From the NCBI RefSeq assembly GCF_013213835.1, contig NZ_JABSSU010000004.1, positions 496,001-560,000 of the forward strand: 64,000 nt of DNA. Reading direction: 5' to 3'. The notes beneath the pieces are model-generated. The model saw only the letters and a list, made by a program, of their open reading frames with translations, was not told the origin of the DNA and did no database searches. How positions within the stretch are numbered: position 1 is the stretch's first letter; every line of letters starts with the position of its first letter. Positions 15,739-25,847 of the stretch are shown one piece after another. The position numbers and the translations under genes were made by a program. Origin of the DNA: Winogradskyella sp. GTDB taxonomy: Bacteria > Bacteroidota > Bacteroidia > Flavobacteriales > Flavobacteriaceae.

Positions 15739-17373
15739 ATGATTTCTGTAGATAATTTATGTGTAGAGTTTAGTGGGCAAACCTTGTTTAGTGACGTGTC
15801 TTTCACCATAAACGAGAATGATAAAATTGCCTTAATGGGTAAGAATGGTGCAGGAAAATCTACAATGATGAAGATAATTGCAGGTGTTCAAAATCCAACT
15901 AAAGGAAATGTTCGTTCAGCAAAAGATGCTGTAATTGCTTACTTGCCTCAGCATTTGTTGACAGAAGACAATACTACTGTTTTAGAAGAAGCATCAAAAG
16001 CCTTTAGTCACGTGTTTAAAATGCGTGACGAGATGGAAGCTTTAAATAAACAACTCGAAACTCGAACCGATTACGAATCGGATGAGTATATGAAAATCAT
16101 TGAGCGTGTTTCAGATTTAGGCGAAAAATACTATGCCTTAGAAGAAGTTAATTATACTGCCGAAGTTGAAAAAGCACTTAAAGGTTTAGGTTTTAAACAA
16201 GACGATTTTAACAGACCAACAAGCGAGTTTTCTGGTGGATGGCGAATGCGAATAGAATTGGCTAAAATTTTACTTCAAAAACCAGATTTAATTCTGTTAG
16301 ATGAGCCAACAAACCATATAGACATAGAATCTGTAATTTGGTTAGAAGACTTTTTAGTCAACAAAGCCAAAGCCGTTATTGTTATCTCACACGACAGAGC
16401 GTTTGTAGATAATATTACCAACAGAACTATCGAAGTTACAATGGGTCGTATTTATGATTACAAAGCTAATTATTCGCATTATTTACAATTGCGTGAAGAA
16501 CGACGCACGCATCAAATAAAAGCCTACCAAGAACAGCAAAAGTTTATTGCAGATAATATGGCGTTTATTGAACGTTTTAAAGGCACCTATTCTAAAACCA
16601 ATCAAGTAGCATCACGAGAACGTATGCTAGAGAAATTAGAAATTATTGAAATAGATGAAATTGATACTTCTGCATTAAAATTACGTTTCCCAAAAACTCA
16701 ACGTTCAGGCGATTATCCTGTAACTGTAAAAGAGGTTTCCAAATCATACGACGAGCACGTGGTGTTTAAAAATACAAATATGTCTATTTCTAGAGGCGAA
16801 AAAGTATGCTTTGTTGGAAGAAATGGTGAAGGAAAATCTACGATGATAAAGGCCATTTTAGGCGAAATTGATGTTGAAGGCACCTGCGCTTTAGGACATA
16901 ATGTGCAAGTCGGTTATTTTGCTCAAAATCAGGCTGCACTTTTGGACGAAGAACTAACGATTTTTCAGACAGTAGATGAGGTTGCAAAAGGAGATGTGCG
17001 TACACAAATAAAAAATATTCTAGGTCGTTTTATGTTTAAAGGCGATGATATTGATAAAAAAGTAGGTGTGCTTTCTGGTGGTGAAAAAACCAGATTGGCT
17101 ATGGTGAAATTATTGTTAGAGCCTGTAAATTTGTTGATTCTGGATGAGCCAACCAATCATCTCGATTTAAAATCTAAAGATGTGTTAAAAGAAGCGTTAA
17201 AAGCGTTTGACGGAACATTGATACTGGTATCTCACGACCGTGATTTTCTTCAAGGTTTGTCTAAAAAGGTATTCGAATTTAAAGACAAGCGTGTTATTGA
17301 GCATTTTGAAACCATAGATGATTTCTTAGCTAGAAACCGAATAGAAAACTTGAAGGCTTTAGATTTAGCCTAG
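15739..17373 (+). CDS. ABC-F family ATPase
   Basis: 544 residues, no membrane segments. Two ATP-binding cassettes are present: Walker A GKNGAGKST and GRNGEGKST, signatures FSGGWRMRIELAK and LSGGEKTRLAMVK, Walker B LILLDEPTNH and LLILDEPTNH. The charged linker between them (about residues 235-320) is typical of ABC-F proteins, which act on the ribosome E-site in translation control or antibiotic protection, not in transport. Closest in appearance to the YbiT/YdiF-like housekeeping group; the exact subgroup is uncertain. Confidence 0.93.
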   Translation: MISVDNLCVEFSGQTLFSDVSFTINENDKIALMGKNGAGKSTMMKIIAGVQNPTKGNVRSAKDAVIAYLPQHLLTEDNTTVLEEASKAFSHVFKMRDEMEALNKQLETRTDYESDEYMKIIERVSDLGEKYYALEEVNYTAEVEKALKGLGFKQDDFNRPTSEFSGGWRMRIELAKILLQKPDLILLDEPTNHIDIESVIWLEDFLVNKAKAVIVISHDRAFVDNITNRTIEVTMGRIYDYKANYSHYLQLREERRTHQIKAYQEQQKFIADNMAFIERFKGTYSKTNQVASRERMLEKLEIIEIDEIDTSALKLRFPKTQRSGDYPVTVKEVSKSYDEHVVFKNTNMSISRGEKVCFVGRNGEGKSTMIKAILGEIDVEGTCALGHNVQVGYFAQNQAALLDEELTIFQTVDEVAKGDVRTQIKNILGRFMFKGDDIDKKVGVLSGGEKTRLAMVKLLLEPVNLLILDEPTNHLDLKSKDVLKEALKAFDGTLILVSHDRDFLQGLSKKVFEFKDKRVIEHFETIDDFLARNRIENLKALDLA

Positions 17374-17446
17374 TATACTATTTTTCATACTGAATTGGTA
17401 CTGTGTGGTTTAACACATTTTACGCCATTTAAATTACTTTTCTAAT

Positions 17447-17454
17447 TACCTTTG
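17447..17454 (+). promoter_or_regulatory. -7 element close to the YgiQ start codon
   Basis: TACCTTTG matches TAnnTTTG and ends only 7 bases before the ATG at 17462, so the transcript would have almost no leader. A -33 TTG is not evident. Confidence 0.5.
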
Positions 17455-17461
17455 CACAGTT

Positions 17462-19417
17462 ATGCGAGAAGAATTAAGACTTTCAGATTGGTTGCCCACT
17501 ACAAACAAGGAAGTTAAGATACGTGGTTGGGATGAGTTAGATGTTATATTATTTAGTGGAGATGCTTATGTAGACCATCCGTCATTTGGTCCTGCTGTGA
17601 TTGGTCGAATTTTGGAAAGTTACGGTTTACGAGTAGCGATTGTGCCTCAGCCAAACGTTAATGATAATCTTCAAGATTTTGTAAAACTTGGTGCGCCAAA
17701 ACTGTTTTTTGGTGTTACAGGTGGTTGTATGGACCCAATGATTAGCAATTATAATGCTAACAAGAAACGTCGTGATAAAGATGCATACACGCCTAATGGA
17801 GACATTGGTTTTAGACCAGATTATGCAACAACTGTTTACACCAAAATTCTAAAAGAAAAATGGCCAGATGTTCCAGTTTTAATAGGTGGAATTGAAGCGT
17901 CTTTACGTCGTGTAACGCACTACGATTATTGGAGTGACCAATTAATGCCAACCATTCTTGAAAGCTCTAAAGCAGATATGCTGGTTTACGGAATGGGAGA
18001 ACAACCATTACGAGAAGTGGTGCGTTTGCTTCAAAAAGGTGTACCGTTTTCAAGTATTACAACTGTAAAACAAACAGCTGTGTTATTAAATGCCGAAGCA
18101 TCTATCCCAAAGAATAAAAACTGGGAAGATGTTGAAATCTCTTCACATGAGGTATGTTTGAAAGATAAGAAAGCATATGCGTCTAATTTTAAAGTAATAG
18201 AGCAGGAAAGTAATAAGTTGTATGCAAGACGTATTTTTCAAAAGGTTAACAATAAGACCTTGATGATTAATCCGCCTTTTCCAACTATGACAGAAAAGGA
18301 AATTGATGCCTCTTTTGAGTTGCCTTACACTCGAATGCCTCATCCAAAGTATAACAAACGAGGACCAATTCCTGCGTATGAAATGATTAAGTTTTCAATC
18401 AATATTCATCGTGGTTGTTTTGGTGGTTGTAGTTTTTGTACTATTTCTGCACATCAAGGAAAATTTATTGCATCTAGAAGTCAAGAGTCGGTTTTAAGAG
18501 AAGTTGATACGGTCGCGAATATGCCAGATTTTAAAGGGTATCTTTCAGATATTGGTGGGCCAAGTGCTAATATGTACAAAATGAAAGGAAAGGTTCAAGA
18601 AATATGCGATAAGTGTGTTGCACCAAGTTGTATTTCGCCTGTAATTTGTAGTAATCTAGATACATCTCATAAACCTTTAACCGATTTATACCAAGCTGTA
18701 GATAGTCATCCTAAAGTGAAAAAATCATTTATAGGAAGTGGTATTCGTCACGATATGTTGGTGCCTGAGTTCAATAAAAATGCTGATCCTAAAGAACTCG
18801 ATGATTATACTGAAGAAGTAATGACCAAACATGTTTCTGGACGTTTAAAAGTAGCGCCAGAACATACAAGCGATCCAGTTTTAAAACTGATGCGTAAGCC
18901 ATCATTCAGTTATTTTCATAAGTTTAAAGAACGTTTCGATAGAATTAACGTGAAGAATAAGTTGAAACTTCAGCTTATACCATATTTTATTTCAAATCAT
19001 CCAGCTTGTGAAGCTGAAGATATGGCTAATCTTGCTGCTGAAACTAAAGATATGGGCTTTCAGCTAGAGCAAGTTCAAGGGTTCACACCAACACCAATGA
19101 CAGTGGCTACTGTAATCTATTATAGTGGTTATCACCCATATACTTTAAAAAAGGTAAAAACACCTAAAACACGAAAAGAAAAAGATGAACAACATCGTTT
19201 TTTCTTCTGGTATAAGGATGAAAATAAAGCTTGGATACGTAATACGTTGAATAAGCTTGGACGTCAAGATTTATTAAATGTGTTGCTTCCTAAAAAGGAT
19301 GAAAAGTGGCGTAAAAATAAGCCTGGAAAACCCAAACATACCTATAATGATGCGGTACCTTTTAACCAACGAAAAGAAAAGGTGAAGTATAAAAGTAAGA
19401 AGAAAAAGAGGCGTTAA
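17462..19417 (+). CDS. YgiQ family radical SAM protein
   Basis: 651 residues. An N-terminal region (1-300) with the YgiQ-type opening RLSDWLPTT and GVTGGCMDPMISNYNANKKRR precedes a radical SAM core whose CFGGCSFC motif (Cys319, Cys323, Cys326) binds the 4Fe-4S cluster and SAM. A conserved C-terminal extension is Lys/Arg-rich. Length and order match the YgiQ family, whose reaction is unknown. The stop is 3 bases from the convergent polA stop with no terminator between. The -7 element implies a nearly leaderless mRNA. Confidence 0.93.
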   Translation: MREELRLSDWLPTTNKEVKIRGWDELDVILFSGDAYVDHPSFGPAVIGRILESYGLRVAIVPQPNVNDNLQDFVKLGAPKLFFGVTGGCMDPMISNYNANKKRRDKDAYTPNGDIGFRPDYATTVYTKILKEKWPDVPVLIGGIEASLRRVTHYDYWSDQLMPTILESSKADMLVYGMGEQPLREVVRLLQKGVPFSSITTVKQTAVLLNAEASIPKNKNWEDVEISSHEVCLKDKKAYASNFKVIEQESNKLYARRIFQKVNNKTLMINPPFPTMTEKEIDASFELPYTRMPHPKYNKRGPIPAYEMIKFSINIHRGCFGGCSFCTISAHQGKFIASRSQESVLREVDTVANMPDFKGYLSDIGGPSANMYKMKGKVQEICDKCVAPSCISPVICSNLDTSHKPLTDLYQAVDSHPKVKKSFIGSGIRHDMLVPEFNKNADPKELDDYTEEVMTKHVSGRLKVAPEHTSDPVLKLMRKPSFSYFHKFKERFDRINVKNKLKLQLIPYFISNHPACEAEDMANLAAETKDMGFQLEQVQGFTPTPMTVATVIYYSGYHPYTLKKVKTPKTRKEKDEQHRFFFWYKDENKAWIRNTLNKLGRQDLLNVLLPKKDEKWRKNKPGKPKHTYNDAVPFNQRKEKVKYKSKKKKRR

Positions 19418-19420
19418 TTC

Positions 19421-22264
19421 TTAATGTGCTTCCAACCAATTATCACCAATATCTAAATCAACATCTAATGGGACGTCTAGTTTATAAGCGTTTTCCATCT
19501 CGTGTTTGATTAATGTTTTGATGGCTTCTAATTCAGGTTTATAAACGTCAAAAACTAATTCATCGTGCACTTGTAGAAGCATTTTTGTTTTAAAGTCACC
19601 TTCATTTAGTTTTTGATGAATATTAATCATTGCAATTTTAATAATATCTGCAGCACTGCCTTGTATTGGTGCATTTACGGCATTTCGTTCTGCAGCACCT
19701 CTAACCACAGCATTACGTGAGTTGATGTCTTTTAAATAACGACGACGTCCTAAAACGGTTTGCACATAACCATTATCTCTTGCAAAATCGACTTGGTCTT
19801 GAATGTAGTTTCGCAGTTTAGGATATGTTGCGTAATAGGTGTCAATTAGCTCTTTAGACTCACTTCTGGTAAGGTTGGTCTGATTACTCAAACCAAAAGC
19901 AGAAACCCCATAGATGATTCCAAAATTAACCGTTTTGGCATTGCTACGTTGTTCGCGAGTGACTTCAGAAATAGGAACATTAAACACTCTTGAGGCCGTG
20001 GAAGCATGAATGTCTTCTCCTTGTTTAAAGGCTTCAATCATTGTTTCTTCTTTACTTAACGCGGCAATGATTCTAAGTTCTATCTGACTGTAATCAGCAG
20101 CTAAAAGTGTATGTTCTTCATCTCTAGGAACAAAAGCTTTTCTAACTTGACGACCACGTTCTGTACGAATAGGAATGTTCTGAAGGTTAGGATTGTTGCT
20201 ACTCAATCGTCCTGTGGCTGCAACAGTTTGCATATAATCTGTATGAACGCGACCTGTTTGTTCTAATACTTGCGTTGGTAAAGCATCAACATAAGTGCTT
20301 TTAAGTTTAGAAAGTCCTCTAAAATCTAGCACGTTTTGAATGATATCGTGGTCTTTGGCTAAATAGCTTAATATATCCTCGGAAGTAGAATATTGACCTG
20401 TTTTAGTCTTTTTAGGCTTGTCAACTAATTTTAGTTTTTCAAACAAAATTACACCTAATTGCTTTGGTGATGCAATGTTGAATTCTTCACCAGCAGCTTC
20501 ATAAATCTTCTTTTCAAGCGAAGTAATATCATTAGTTAATTCTTCTGAAAGTGAATTTAAAAATGCCTTATCTAAGTTGATACCTTCTAATTCCATATCA
20601 GCTAAAACACGAAGCAAAGGCACTTCAATATCATCAAATAATTTTTGGGTGTTGGCTTCGCCAAGTTCCTTTTCAAAATGCTCTTTAAGCTGTAGAGTGA
20701 TGTCTGCATCTTCAACAGCATAGTCGGTTTGTTTTTCCAGAGGGACATCTCGCATCGAGAGTTGATTTTTACCTTTTTTACCAATTAAGGTTTCAATAGA
20801 AATAGGTGTGTAGTTGAGGTACGTTTCAGATAATACATCCATATTGTGTCGCATATCTGGATTGATAAGATAATGCGCTAACATAGTGTCAAACAGTTTA
20901 CCTTTGACTTCAATATTGTATTTGGCTAACACCTTAATATCATATTTAAGATTCTGACCAATTTTCTCGATGTTTTCATTTTCAAAAAACGGTCGAAGGA
21001 TTTCAATTAACTCTTGAGCTTCGGTTTTGTCCTCAGGAAATGGAATGTAAAATCCCTTTCCTGTTTCCCAAGAAAAGGCAATACCAACCAATTCTGCTGT
21101 AAGCGGATTGAGTCCTGTAGTTTCGGTATCAAAACAAACAGGCGTTTGATTCAGCAAGTTTTTTACAAAAAGTTTGGTTGCCATACCTGAAGCGACACTT
21201 TGGTAAAAATGTGATGTGGTTTCCGCCGTTTTTCTGGTGTATTCTGAAGTTACTTCAGCAGCATTTGCATCGTCATTTCCAAACAAAGAAAATTGTCCGG
21301 CACCAGCTGAGGTAGATTTTTCTGCAGCTTTCACAGAAGTATTCGTACTAGGTTTTTCCGTAGTTTTTGCTTGAGGTGTCTCGACAGCAAATGTTTTAAT
21401 GAAATTATCAGTTAATCGTCTAAACTCAAGATTAGTGAAAATCTCTTTTACCTTTTCAATATCAGGCTGGTCTAGTGTAAAATCTTTGGCGTCGAAGGTT
21501 ACAGGAACATCAAGCATTATAGTAGCTAGTTTCTTAGAAAGCATACCAAGCTCAGCATTGGCTTCAACCTTTTCTTTCATTTTGCCTTTTAGCTGGTCTG
21601 TATTGGCAAGTAAGCCTTCCATACTACCAAATTGGTTGATGAATTTTTTTGCTGTTTTGTCACCAACACCTGGCAATCCAGGTATGTTATCACTGGCGTC
21701 ACCCATCATACCTAAAAAGTCAATAACTTGTTCTGGTGTTTGTACTTCAAACTTCTTTTGAACTTCTGGAATTCCCCAAGTTTCATATCCACCGCCAAAT
21801 ACTGGTCTGTACATAAAAATATTATCGGTCACTAATTGTGCAAAGTCCTTATCTGGGGTTACCATAAATACTTTGTAGCCTTCTTTTTCTGCTTGTCTAG
21901 AAAGTGTTCCGATAACATCATCTGCTTCAAAACCTTCTTTGACCATAATCGGAATATGCATGGCTTTTAAAATTTCATAGATGTAAGGTATAGCAGTTTT
22001 AATACCTTCTGGTGTTTCATCTCTATTGGCTTTGTAAGCTTCAAACATTTCAACTCTATCAACGCTTCCACCTTTATCAAAACAGACCGCTAAATGATCT
22101 GGTCGCTCACGTTTTATGACATCTAAAAGAGAATTCATAAAACCCATTATAGCTGAAGTATCTTCACCTTTACTATTGATTCTTGGGTTTTTTATAAAGG
22201 CATAGTAGCCACGAAATATTAATGCATAAGCATCAACTAAAAAGAGTCTTTTTTGATCTGACAT
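19421..22264 (-). CDS. polA: DNA polymerase I
   Basis: 947 residues. Functions in Okazaki fragment processing and repair. The 5'-3' exonuclease domain (about 1-290) opens with LFLVDAYALIFRGYYAF and has GDASDNIPGLPGVGDKTA. A low-complexity Ala/Thr/Ser linker lies around 295-355. The 3'-5' proofreading domain is intact (CFDTETTGLNP), and the polymerase domain has motif A DYSQIELRIIAALS, motif B RSNAKTVNFGIIYG and motif C LLQVHDELVFDV. All three activities look functional. A -7 element (TAGCTTTG, 22294-22287 on the minus strand) lies 23 bases before the ATG. Confidence 0.98.
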   Translation of the reverse strand: MSDQKRLFLVDAYALIFRGYYAFIKNPRINSKGEDTSAIMGFMNSLLDVIKRERPDHLAVCFDKGGSVDRVEMFEAYKANRDETPEGIKTAIPYIYEILKAMHIPIMVKEGFEADDVIGTLSRQAEKEGYKVFMVTPDKDFAQLVTDNIFMYRPVFGGGYETWGIPEVQKKFEVQTPEQVIDFLGMMGDASDNIPGLPGVGDKTAKKFINQFGSMEGLLANTDQLKGKMKEKVEANAELGMLSKKLATIMLDVPVTFDAKDFTLDQPDIEKVKEIFTNLEFRRLTDNFIKTFAVETPQAKTTEKPSTNTSVKAAEKSTSAGAGQFSLFGNDDANAAEVTSEYTRKTAETTSHFYQSVASGMATKLFVKNLLNQTPVCFDTETTGLNPLTAELVGIAFSWETGKGFYIPFPEDKTEAQELIEILRPFFENENIEKIGQNLKYDIKVLAKYNIEVKGKLFDTMLAHYLINPDMRHNMDVLSETYLNYTPISIETLIGKKGKNQLSMRDVPLEKQTDYAVEDADITLQLKEHFEKELGEANTQKLFDDIEVPLLRVLADMELEGINLDKAFLNSLSEELTNDITSLEKKIYEAAGEEFNIASPKQLGVILFEKLKLVDKPKKTKTGQYSTSEDILSYLAKDHDIIQNVLDFRGLSKLKSTYVDALPTQVLEQTGRVHTDYMQTVAATGRLSSNNPNLQNIPIRTERGRQVRKAFVPRDEEHTLLAADYSQIELRIIAALSKEETMIEAFKQGEDIHASTASRVFNVPISEVTREQRSNAKTVNFGIIYGVSAFGLSNQTNLTRSESKELIDTYYATYPKLRNYIQDQVDFARDNGYVQTVLGRRRYLKDINSRNAVVRGAAERNAVNAPIQGSAADIIKIAMINIHQKLNEGDFKTKMLLQVHDELVFDVYKPELEAIKTLIKHEMENAYKLDVPLDVDLDIGDNWLEAH

Positions 22265-22286
22265 TAGTATGAGTTTGAAAGAAACT

Positions 22287-22294
22287 CAAAGCTA
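22287..22294 (-). promoter_or_regulatory. -7 element for polA
   Basis: Minus strand TAGCTTTG is an exact TAnnTTTG match, 23 bases before the polA ATG. No clear TTG upstream. Confidence 0.5.
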
Positions 22295-22332
22295 CAAAAG
22301 TTAAATGGAGGTAAAGCTAATTTTGATAAAAA

Positions 22333-22455
22333 TGTGTAAATCCGAGTGATTTTTATGACTGCGAATCGCAACAATATGTTGTATCACCCTTATTTGTAAC
22401 CCTTAAAAATGACATTGAATACAATTTGTTCCACAAAATCACTCGGATTTACACA
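22333..22455. repeat. 123-base element with 21-base perfect inverted ends
   Basis: The 364-base gap between polA and the histidine kinase holds an element with perfect 21-base inverted arms (22333-22353 and 22435-22455; core AATCCGAGTGATTT and its complement) around 81 bases. The interior has two more small hairpins, TGCG-AAT-CGCA and CAACA-ATA-TGTTG. No target duplication, ORF or T-run is seen at its ends. It could be a miniature mobile element, a structured RNA or a regulatory site. The rest of the gap is AT-rich promoter sequence. Confidence 0.65.
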
Positions 22456-22600
22456 CTAGTTAAAGAGAATAAAAAAGAGCATATTCTTTAACTAAAGATG
22501 TATACTCTTTTTATGTTTGATTAATAGCTAAAACAAATATCAGCTATTATGTAGTTTTTGTTTTCATACTTATGGGTGATTTTTAAAAATTATGGTTTTT

Positions 22601-22608
22601 TATATTTG
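22601..22608 (+). promoter_or_regulatory. -7 element for the histidine kinase gene
   Basis: TATATTTG matches TAnnTTTG exactly, 20 bases before the ATG at 22629. No good -33 TTG. Confidence 0.5.
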
Positions 22609-22628
22609 TTAAAGTCAGCGAGCTTATA

Positions 22629-24560
22629 ATGGTTTTTAATCGATTTTTTCTATATAATTTTTTAATATGTTTTTGTCTATTTTCATTTGGGCAAGAACCT
22701 GGAGCGAATAGATATGCTGATAGTCTACAAAATATCATTGATTCAACTAGTGATGTAAAATTTATTAAAAAGCAAAAATTTTTATTAGGTCGGTATTTTG
22801 AAGAAAGAGACCCTGAGTATGCTAAAGAAATTGGTCTTGATTTAATTGAAAACTATGTCAAGAAAGACGATAGTGTTGGGTTAAGAAAGGCATATTACAT
22901 TTTGGGCTCTAGTCATAATATGCTAGGAGATTTCAAAACTGCTTTAAAATATTATAGCAAAATTTATTTGTTTTCAAAAGGCCGCAAAGATTCATTAGAT
23001 ATTGCATTAAGTGGACACCTACTAGGGAATATTTACATGGCTATTGGTAATATGACGCTGTCTCAAGATTATTTACTTGAAGCTTCATTTATCTATAATA
23101 AATTAGGAAATAACGCTCAAAAAGCTGGTATTGGTAATTCGTTAGCTAGTTTTTATTCTGATTTGGAGCAACCTTTAAAGGCTGAAAAAGAATACCTAAA
23201 GGCTTTGAGTGCATTTAAAAAACTTAATGACAGTATGGGTATGGCACATATTCATGCCAACTTAGGATTGCTTTACACTGAAATGAGCCGATTTACAGAA
23301 GCTGAATTTCACTTGCTTAAAGAAAGAGGTCTTAATGCAGCTTTTCCTACGCTCACCGAAATGGGATATCATCATGATTATTTTGGATATTTAAGACAGC
23401 ATGAAGGACGGTATGAAGAAGCTTATAAAGCATACCTAAAATCATATGAAATTAGAAAAAACTTGGCAAGCACTTATGATATTTGTGAGTCAGCAATAAG
23501 TATTGCGGAAATTTTAATTTTATTAAATAGACCAAAAGAAGCACTTAAGTATCTAAATAAAGTATTTGAATATGAAGAACATCAGTCTTTACATCAACAA
23601 GAACGCGCCCACAGGCTTCTCTCTAAGGCATACGAAAATATAGGTGCTTATAAAACTTCAATTAAACATCATAAGCTGTTAAAAGTAATTAGTGATTCTA
23701 TTTATTCCAAAACATCTTTACAAACTATAGCTGATAAAGATGCTAAATACGAAAAACAGAAAAAAGATTCCGAAATCTTATTACTCAGCAAAGAGAAGAA
23801 GATTTTAGAGTCGGAAGCATCAAAATCGAGGATAGTTAGAGGTATTGCCATATTTGTTATTGTTATCCTACTTGTTGGAGGAGTACTTTTACTTTGGTTT
23901 AATTCAAAAATAAATAACAAGAATAAAATTATTTCAAATGCTTTAAAAGATAAAGAATTGTTATTGCACGAAACACATCATAGGGTAAAGAATAATCTTC
24001 AAATGATTTCTAGTCTACTCAATTTACAATCTAATTATGTGAGAGATGATAGTGCCCGTGAAGTTCTTAAGAACAATCAAAATCGTATTTATTCATTAGC
24101 TATTCTTCATAAGAATATATATAACGGTGATAGTTTGAGTACAGTAAACATACAAACTTATTTTGAAGGTTTGGTGGATAATATTTTTAGTGCATTTGAA
24201 AAGACAACTGCAAATATTATTGTAAATATTGAGGCAAAGAATGTGTTCATGAATTTTGAAAGTGCTATTTCTGTGGGATTAATAGTAAACGAGATAATAG
24301 GTAACTCTGTTAAACATGCCTTTCCTGACCAAGCAATAGTTTCGCCTAAAATTAATTTAGTTTGTGAAGAAATAAATGGCTTATACCAAATTGAAATAAA
24401 GGATAACGGCGTTGGATACGATATGGCTAACAGGCAAAGTGAGGAATCGTTTGGTCTAAAGCTCGTTGAGCTGTTCAGTAGTAAGCTAAACGGTAAGGTG
24501 AGTATAAAGAGCAATAAAGGTGTTATATTTAAGATAGATTTTCAAAAGCAATCTACTTAA
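22629..24560 (+). CDS. TPR sensor histidine kinase (HisKA_2 type)
   Basis: 643 residues. A signal peptide (about 1-20) precedes a periplasmic TPR sensor region (about 60-370), one membrane helix (about 398-420), a HisKA_2 phosphoacceptor domain ([21 protein letters not shown], His450/451) and a HATPase domain with N box [12 protein letters not shown] and G box DNGVGYDM. It probably autophosphorylates and passes phosphate to the response regulator encoded convergently at 24553-25167, with which it overlaps by 8 bases. TPR-sensor kinases of this plan are common in Flavobacteriaceae; the signal is unknown. Confidence 0.9.
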   Translation: MVFNRFFLYNFLICFCLFSFGQEPGANRYADSLQNIIDSTSDVKFIKKQKFLLGRYFEERDPEYAKEIGLDLIENYVKKDDSVGLRKAYYILGSSHNMLGDFKTALKYYSKIYLFSKGRKDSLDIALSGHLLGNIYMAIGNMTLSQDYLLEASFIYNKLGNNAQKAGIGNSLASFYSDLEQPLKAEKEYLKALSAFKKLNDSMGMAHIHANLGLLYTEMSRFTEAEFHLLKERGLNAAFPTLTEMGYHHDYFGYLRQHEGRYEEAYKAYLKSYEIRKNLASTYDICESAISIAEILILLNRPKEALKYLNKVFEYEEHQSLHQQERAHRLLSKAYENIGAYKTSIKHHKLLKVISDSIYSKTSLQTIADKDAKYEKQKKDSEILLLSKEKKILESEASKSRIVRGIAIFVIVILLVGGVLLLWFNSKINNKNKIISNALKDKELLLHETHHRVKNNLQMISSLLNLQSNYVRDDSAREVLKNNQNRIYSLAILHKNIYNGDSLSTVNIQTYFEGLVDNIFSAFEKTTANIIVNIEAKNVFMNFESAISVGLIVNEIIGNSVKHAFPDQAIVSPKINLVCEEINGLYQIEIKDNGVGYDMANRQSEESFGLKLVELFSSKLNGKVSIKSNKGVIFKIDFQKQST

Positions 24561-25167
24561 GGAGTTCTTTCAACAAAGTTATAGTTTCAAGTCTAGTATT
24601 GGTATTCATTTTCTCGTAGATATTCTTTATATGTGTTTTAATGGTATTAATACTTACAAATTGAACATCAGCTAACTGTTGATTGGTTTTTCCTTGATAT
24701 AAGCCTTCTAAGGTTTCAAATTCTTTTTGTGTTAATGGAGTTTTAATTCGTTTATTTATTTCATCCTTTTTGAGTACTACAGGCATCATGAATCGAGCAT
24801 AATTATACAGTGCAATTTCTAAAGTAGAAAATAGTTCTTTATCCCTAAATGGTTTTACAATATAACCCATAGGAGTGGTTGTTTTGGCAGCATCAATTAT
24901 TTTTTTACCTGAATAGGAGGTAACATAGATAAATGGTATTCTGTGTTTAATATTAATATGATTAGCAACATCAAATCCTTCAAACTCACCTTCTAAATTA
25001 ATATCAAGTAGAACTAAATCAGGTTGTAATGCGTCAATTTTATTGATGGCATCTACCTTATTATATGAGATAGCGACAGTGTCATAATTAGCATTAGTAA
25101 GCATTTGCTTTATATCCTCGCAAATAATTGGATCATCTTCAACTATGATAACACGAATTTTAGACAT
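24553..25167 (-). CDS. response regulator with LuxR-type HTH
   Basis: 204 residues. The receiver domain (1-120) has the acidic pair at Asp11-Asp12, phosphoacceptor Asp55 in [10 protein letters not shown], Thr83 and Lys105 in GYIVKPF. Residues about 140-204 form a LuxR-type helix-turn-helix ([33 protein letters not shown]). It is a likely DNA-binding partner of the convergent histidine kinase; their 3' ends overlap by 8 bases. The two genes have separate promoters, so pairing is inferred from position and domain match. Confidence 0.92.
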   Translation of the reverse strand: MSKIRVIIVEDDPIICEDIKQMLTNANYDTVAISYNKVDAINKIDALQPDLVLLDINLEGEFEGFDVANHINIKHRIPFIYVTSYSGKKIIDAAKTTTPMGYIVKPFRDKELFSTLEIALYNYARFMMPVVLKKDEINKRIKTPLTQKEFETLEGLYQGKTNQQLADVQFVSINTIKTHIKNIYEKMNTNTRLETITLLKELLK

Positions 25168-25251
25168 ATTCTTAATGATAATTACCGTTGCTAAAATACC
25201 AATTTATAGTTTTCATGATAATACTTTGAATATTAGAATCCTACTTGCAAA

Positions 25252-25277
25252 AAAAAGCCGAAACAATTGTTCCGGCT
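25252..25277 (-). terminator. intrinsic terminator of the small secreted protein gene
   Basis: On the minus strand AGCCGGAAC-AATT-GTTTCGGCT forms a 9-pair stem with one G-U, followed by eight T. It lies about 25 bases beyond the stop at 25302. Confidence 0.85.
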
Positions 25278-25301
25278 CCTTTATTGGTTAATAGCATGTA
25301 T

Positions 25302-25568
25302 TTAGCAAAGCTTTACAGTCTTTACTTTTATTTGTAAACTTTTTCTATAAGCTTTGATACTTATGATTTCGTTACTTTTTTTACGGTTAATTTTTAAAAC
25401 TTTAGCCTTCATTTTTGCTGAAACAGAAACTTTAGCTGTTGCAACTGTTTCTTCTTTAATAGTTTCAACTAGCTCAGTATCATTATTTAAAGCAACTTCG
25501 TTATTTTGTTGTGCGAAACCTGCTAATGACATTGTTAAAAATAATATGATAACTACAGCTTTTTTCAT
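25302..25568 (-). CDS. small secreted basic protein, unknown function
   Basis: 88 residues from the chosen ATG at 25568; an in-frame ATG at 25583 would add five residues (MPLKI) before the signal peptide, which is less likely. The signal peptide MKKAVVIILFLTMSLAGFAQ is clear. The mature 68 residues have an acidic first half and a strongly basic second half (KMKAKVLKINRKKS) with one terminal Cys. No family recognised. A strong terminator follows, which supports a real single-gene unit. Confidence 0.7.
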   Translation of the reverse strand: MKKAVVIILFLTMSLAGFAQQNNEVALNNDTELVETIKEETVATAKVSVSAKMKAKVLKINRKKSNEIISIKAYRKSLQIKVKTVKLC

Positions 25569-25669
25569 AATTTTAAGGGGCATTTGTGTCTTAATTACAC
25601 TTCAAAGTAACAACCGAAACCTTCTTGATATTGAATAATTTGGACGAAAACAGCTGGAAATTAGATAAT

Positions 25670-25777
25670 ATGAATGCCGTTACAGAAAACATCGACGAAA
25701 TACACAAAATGAGCTCTGAGCCCAGTAAATACGGGAAAAATATCGGTAAAAAATTAAGAAATATAGGTAAAATGTAG
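25670..25777 (+). pseudogene. possible remnant of a small coding region
   Basis: An ATG-to-TAG frame of 35 codons reads MNAVTENIDEIHKM and continues with a Lys/Gly-rich segment. After the TAG, the same frame contains ENVDEMH (25787-25807), an imperfect in-frame copy of ENIDEIH (25685-25705). The two 21-base copies differ at four positions, three of them third codon positions. This looks like decayed or very short coding sequence within the 264-base gap before the aldehyde dehydrogenase gene. It could also be chance in AT-rich DNA. Confidence 0.3.
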
Positions 25778-25847
25778 GTCTATGTAGAAAATGTCGATGA
25801 AATGCACACCTTAAAACCGTTTAACCATAAAAATTACATTTTATTCC

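Noticed and set aside
24158..24514. Minus-strand open frame inside the histidine kinase gene
   Set aside because: It is fully antisense to the conserved HATPase domain and has no recognisable family features.
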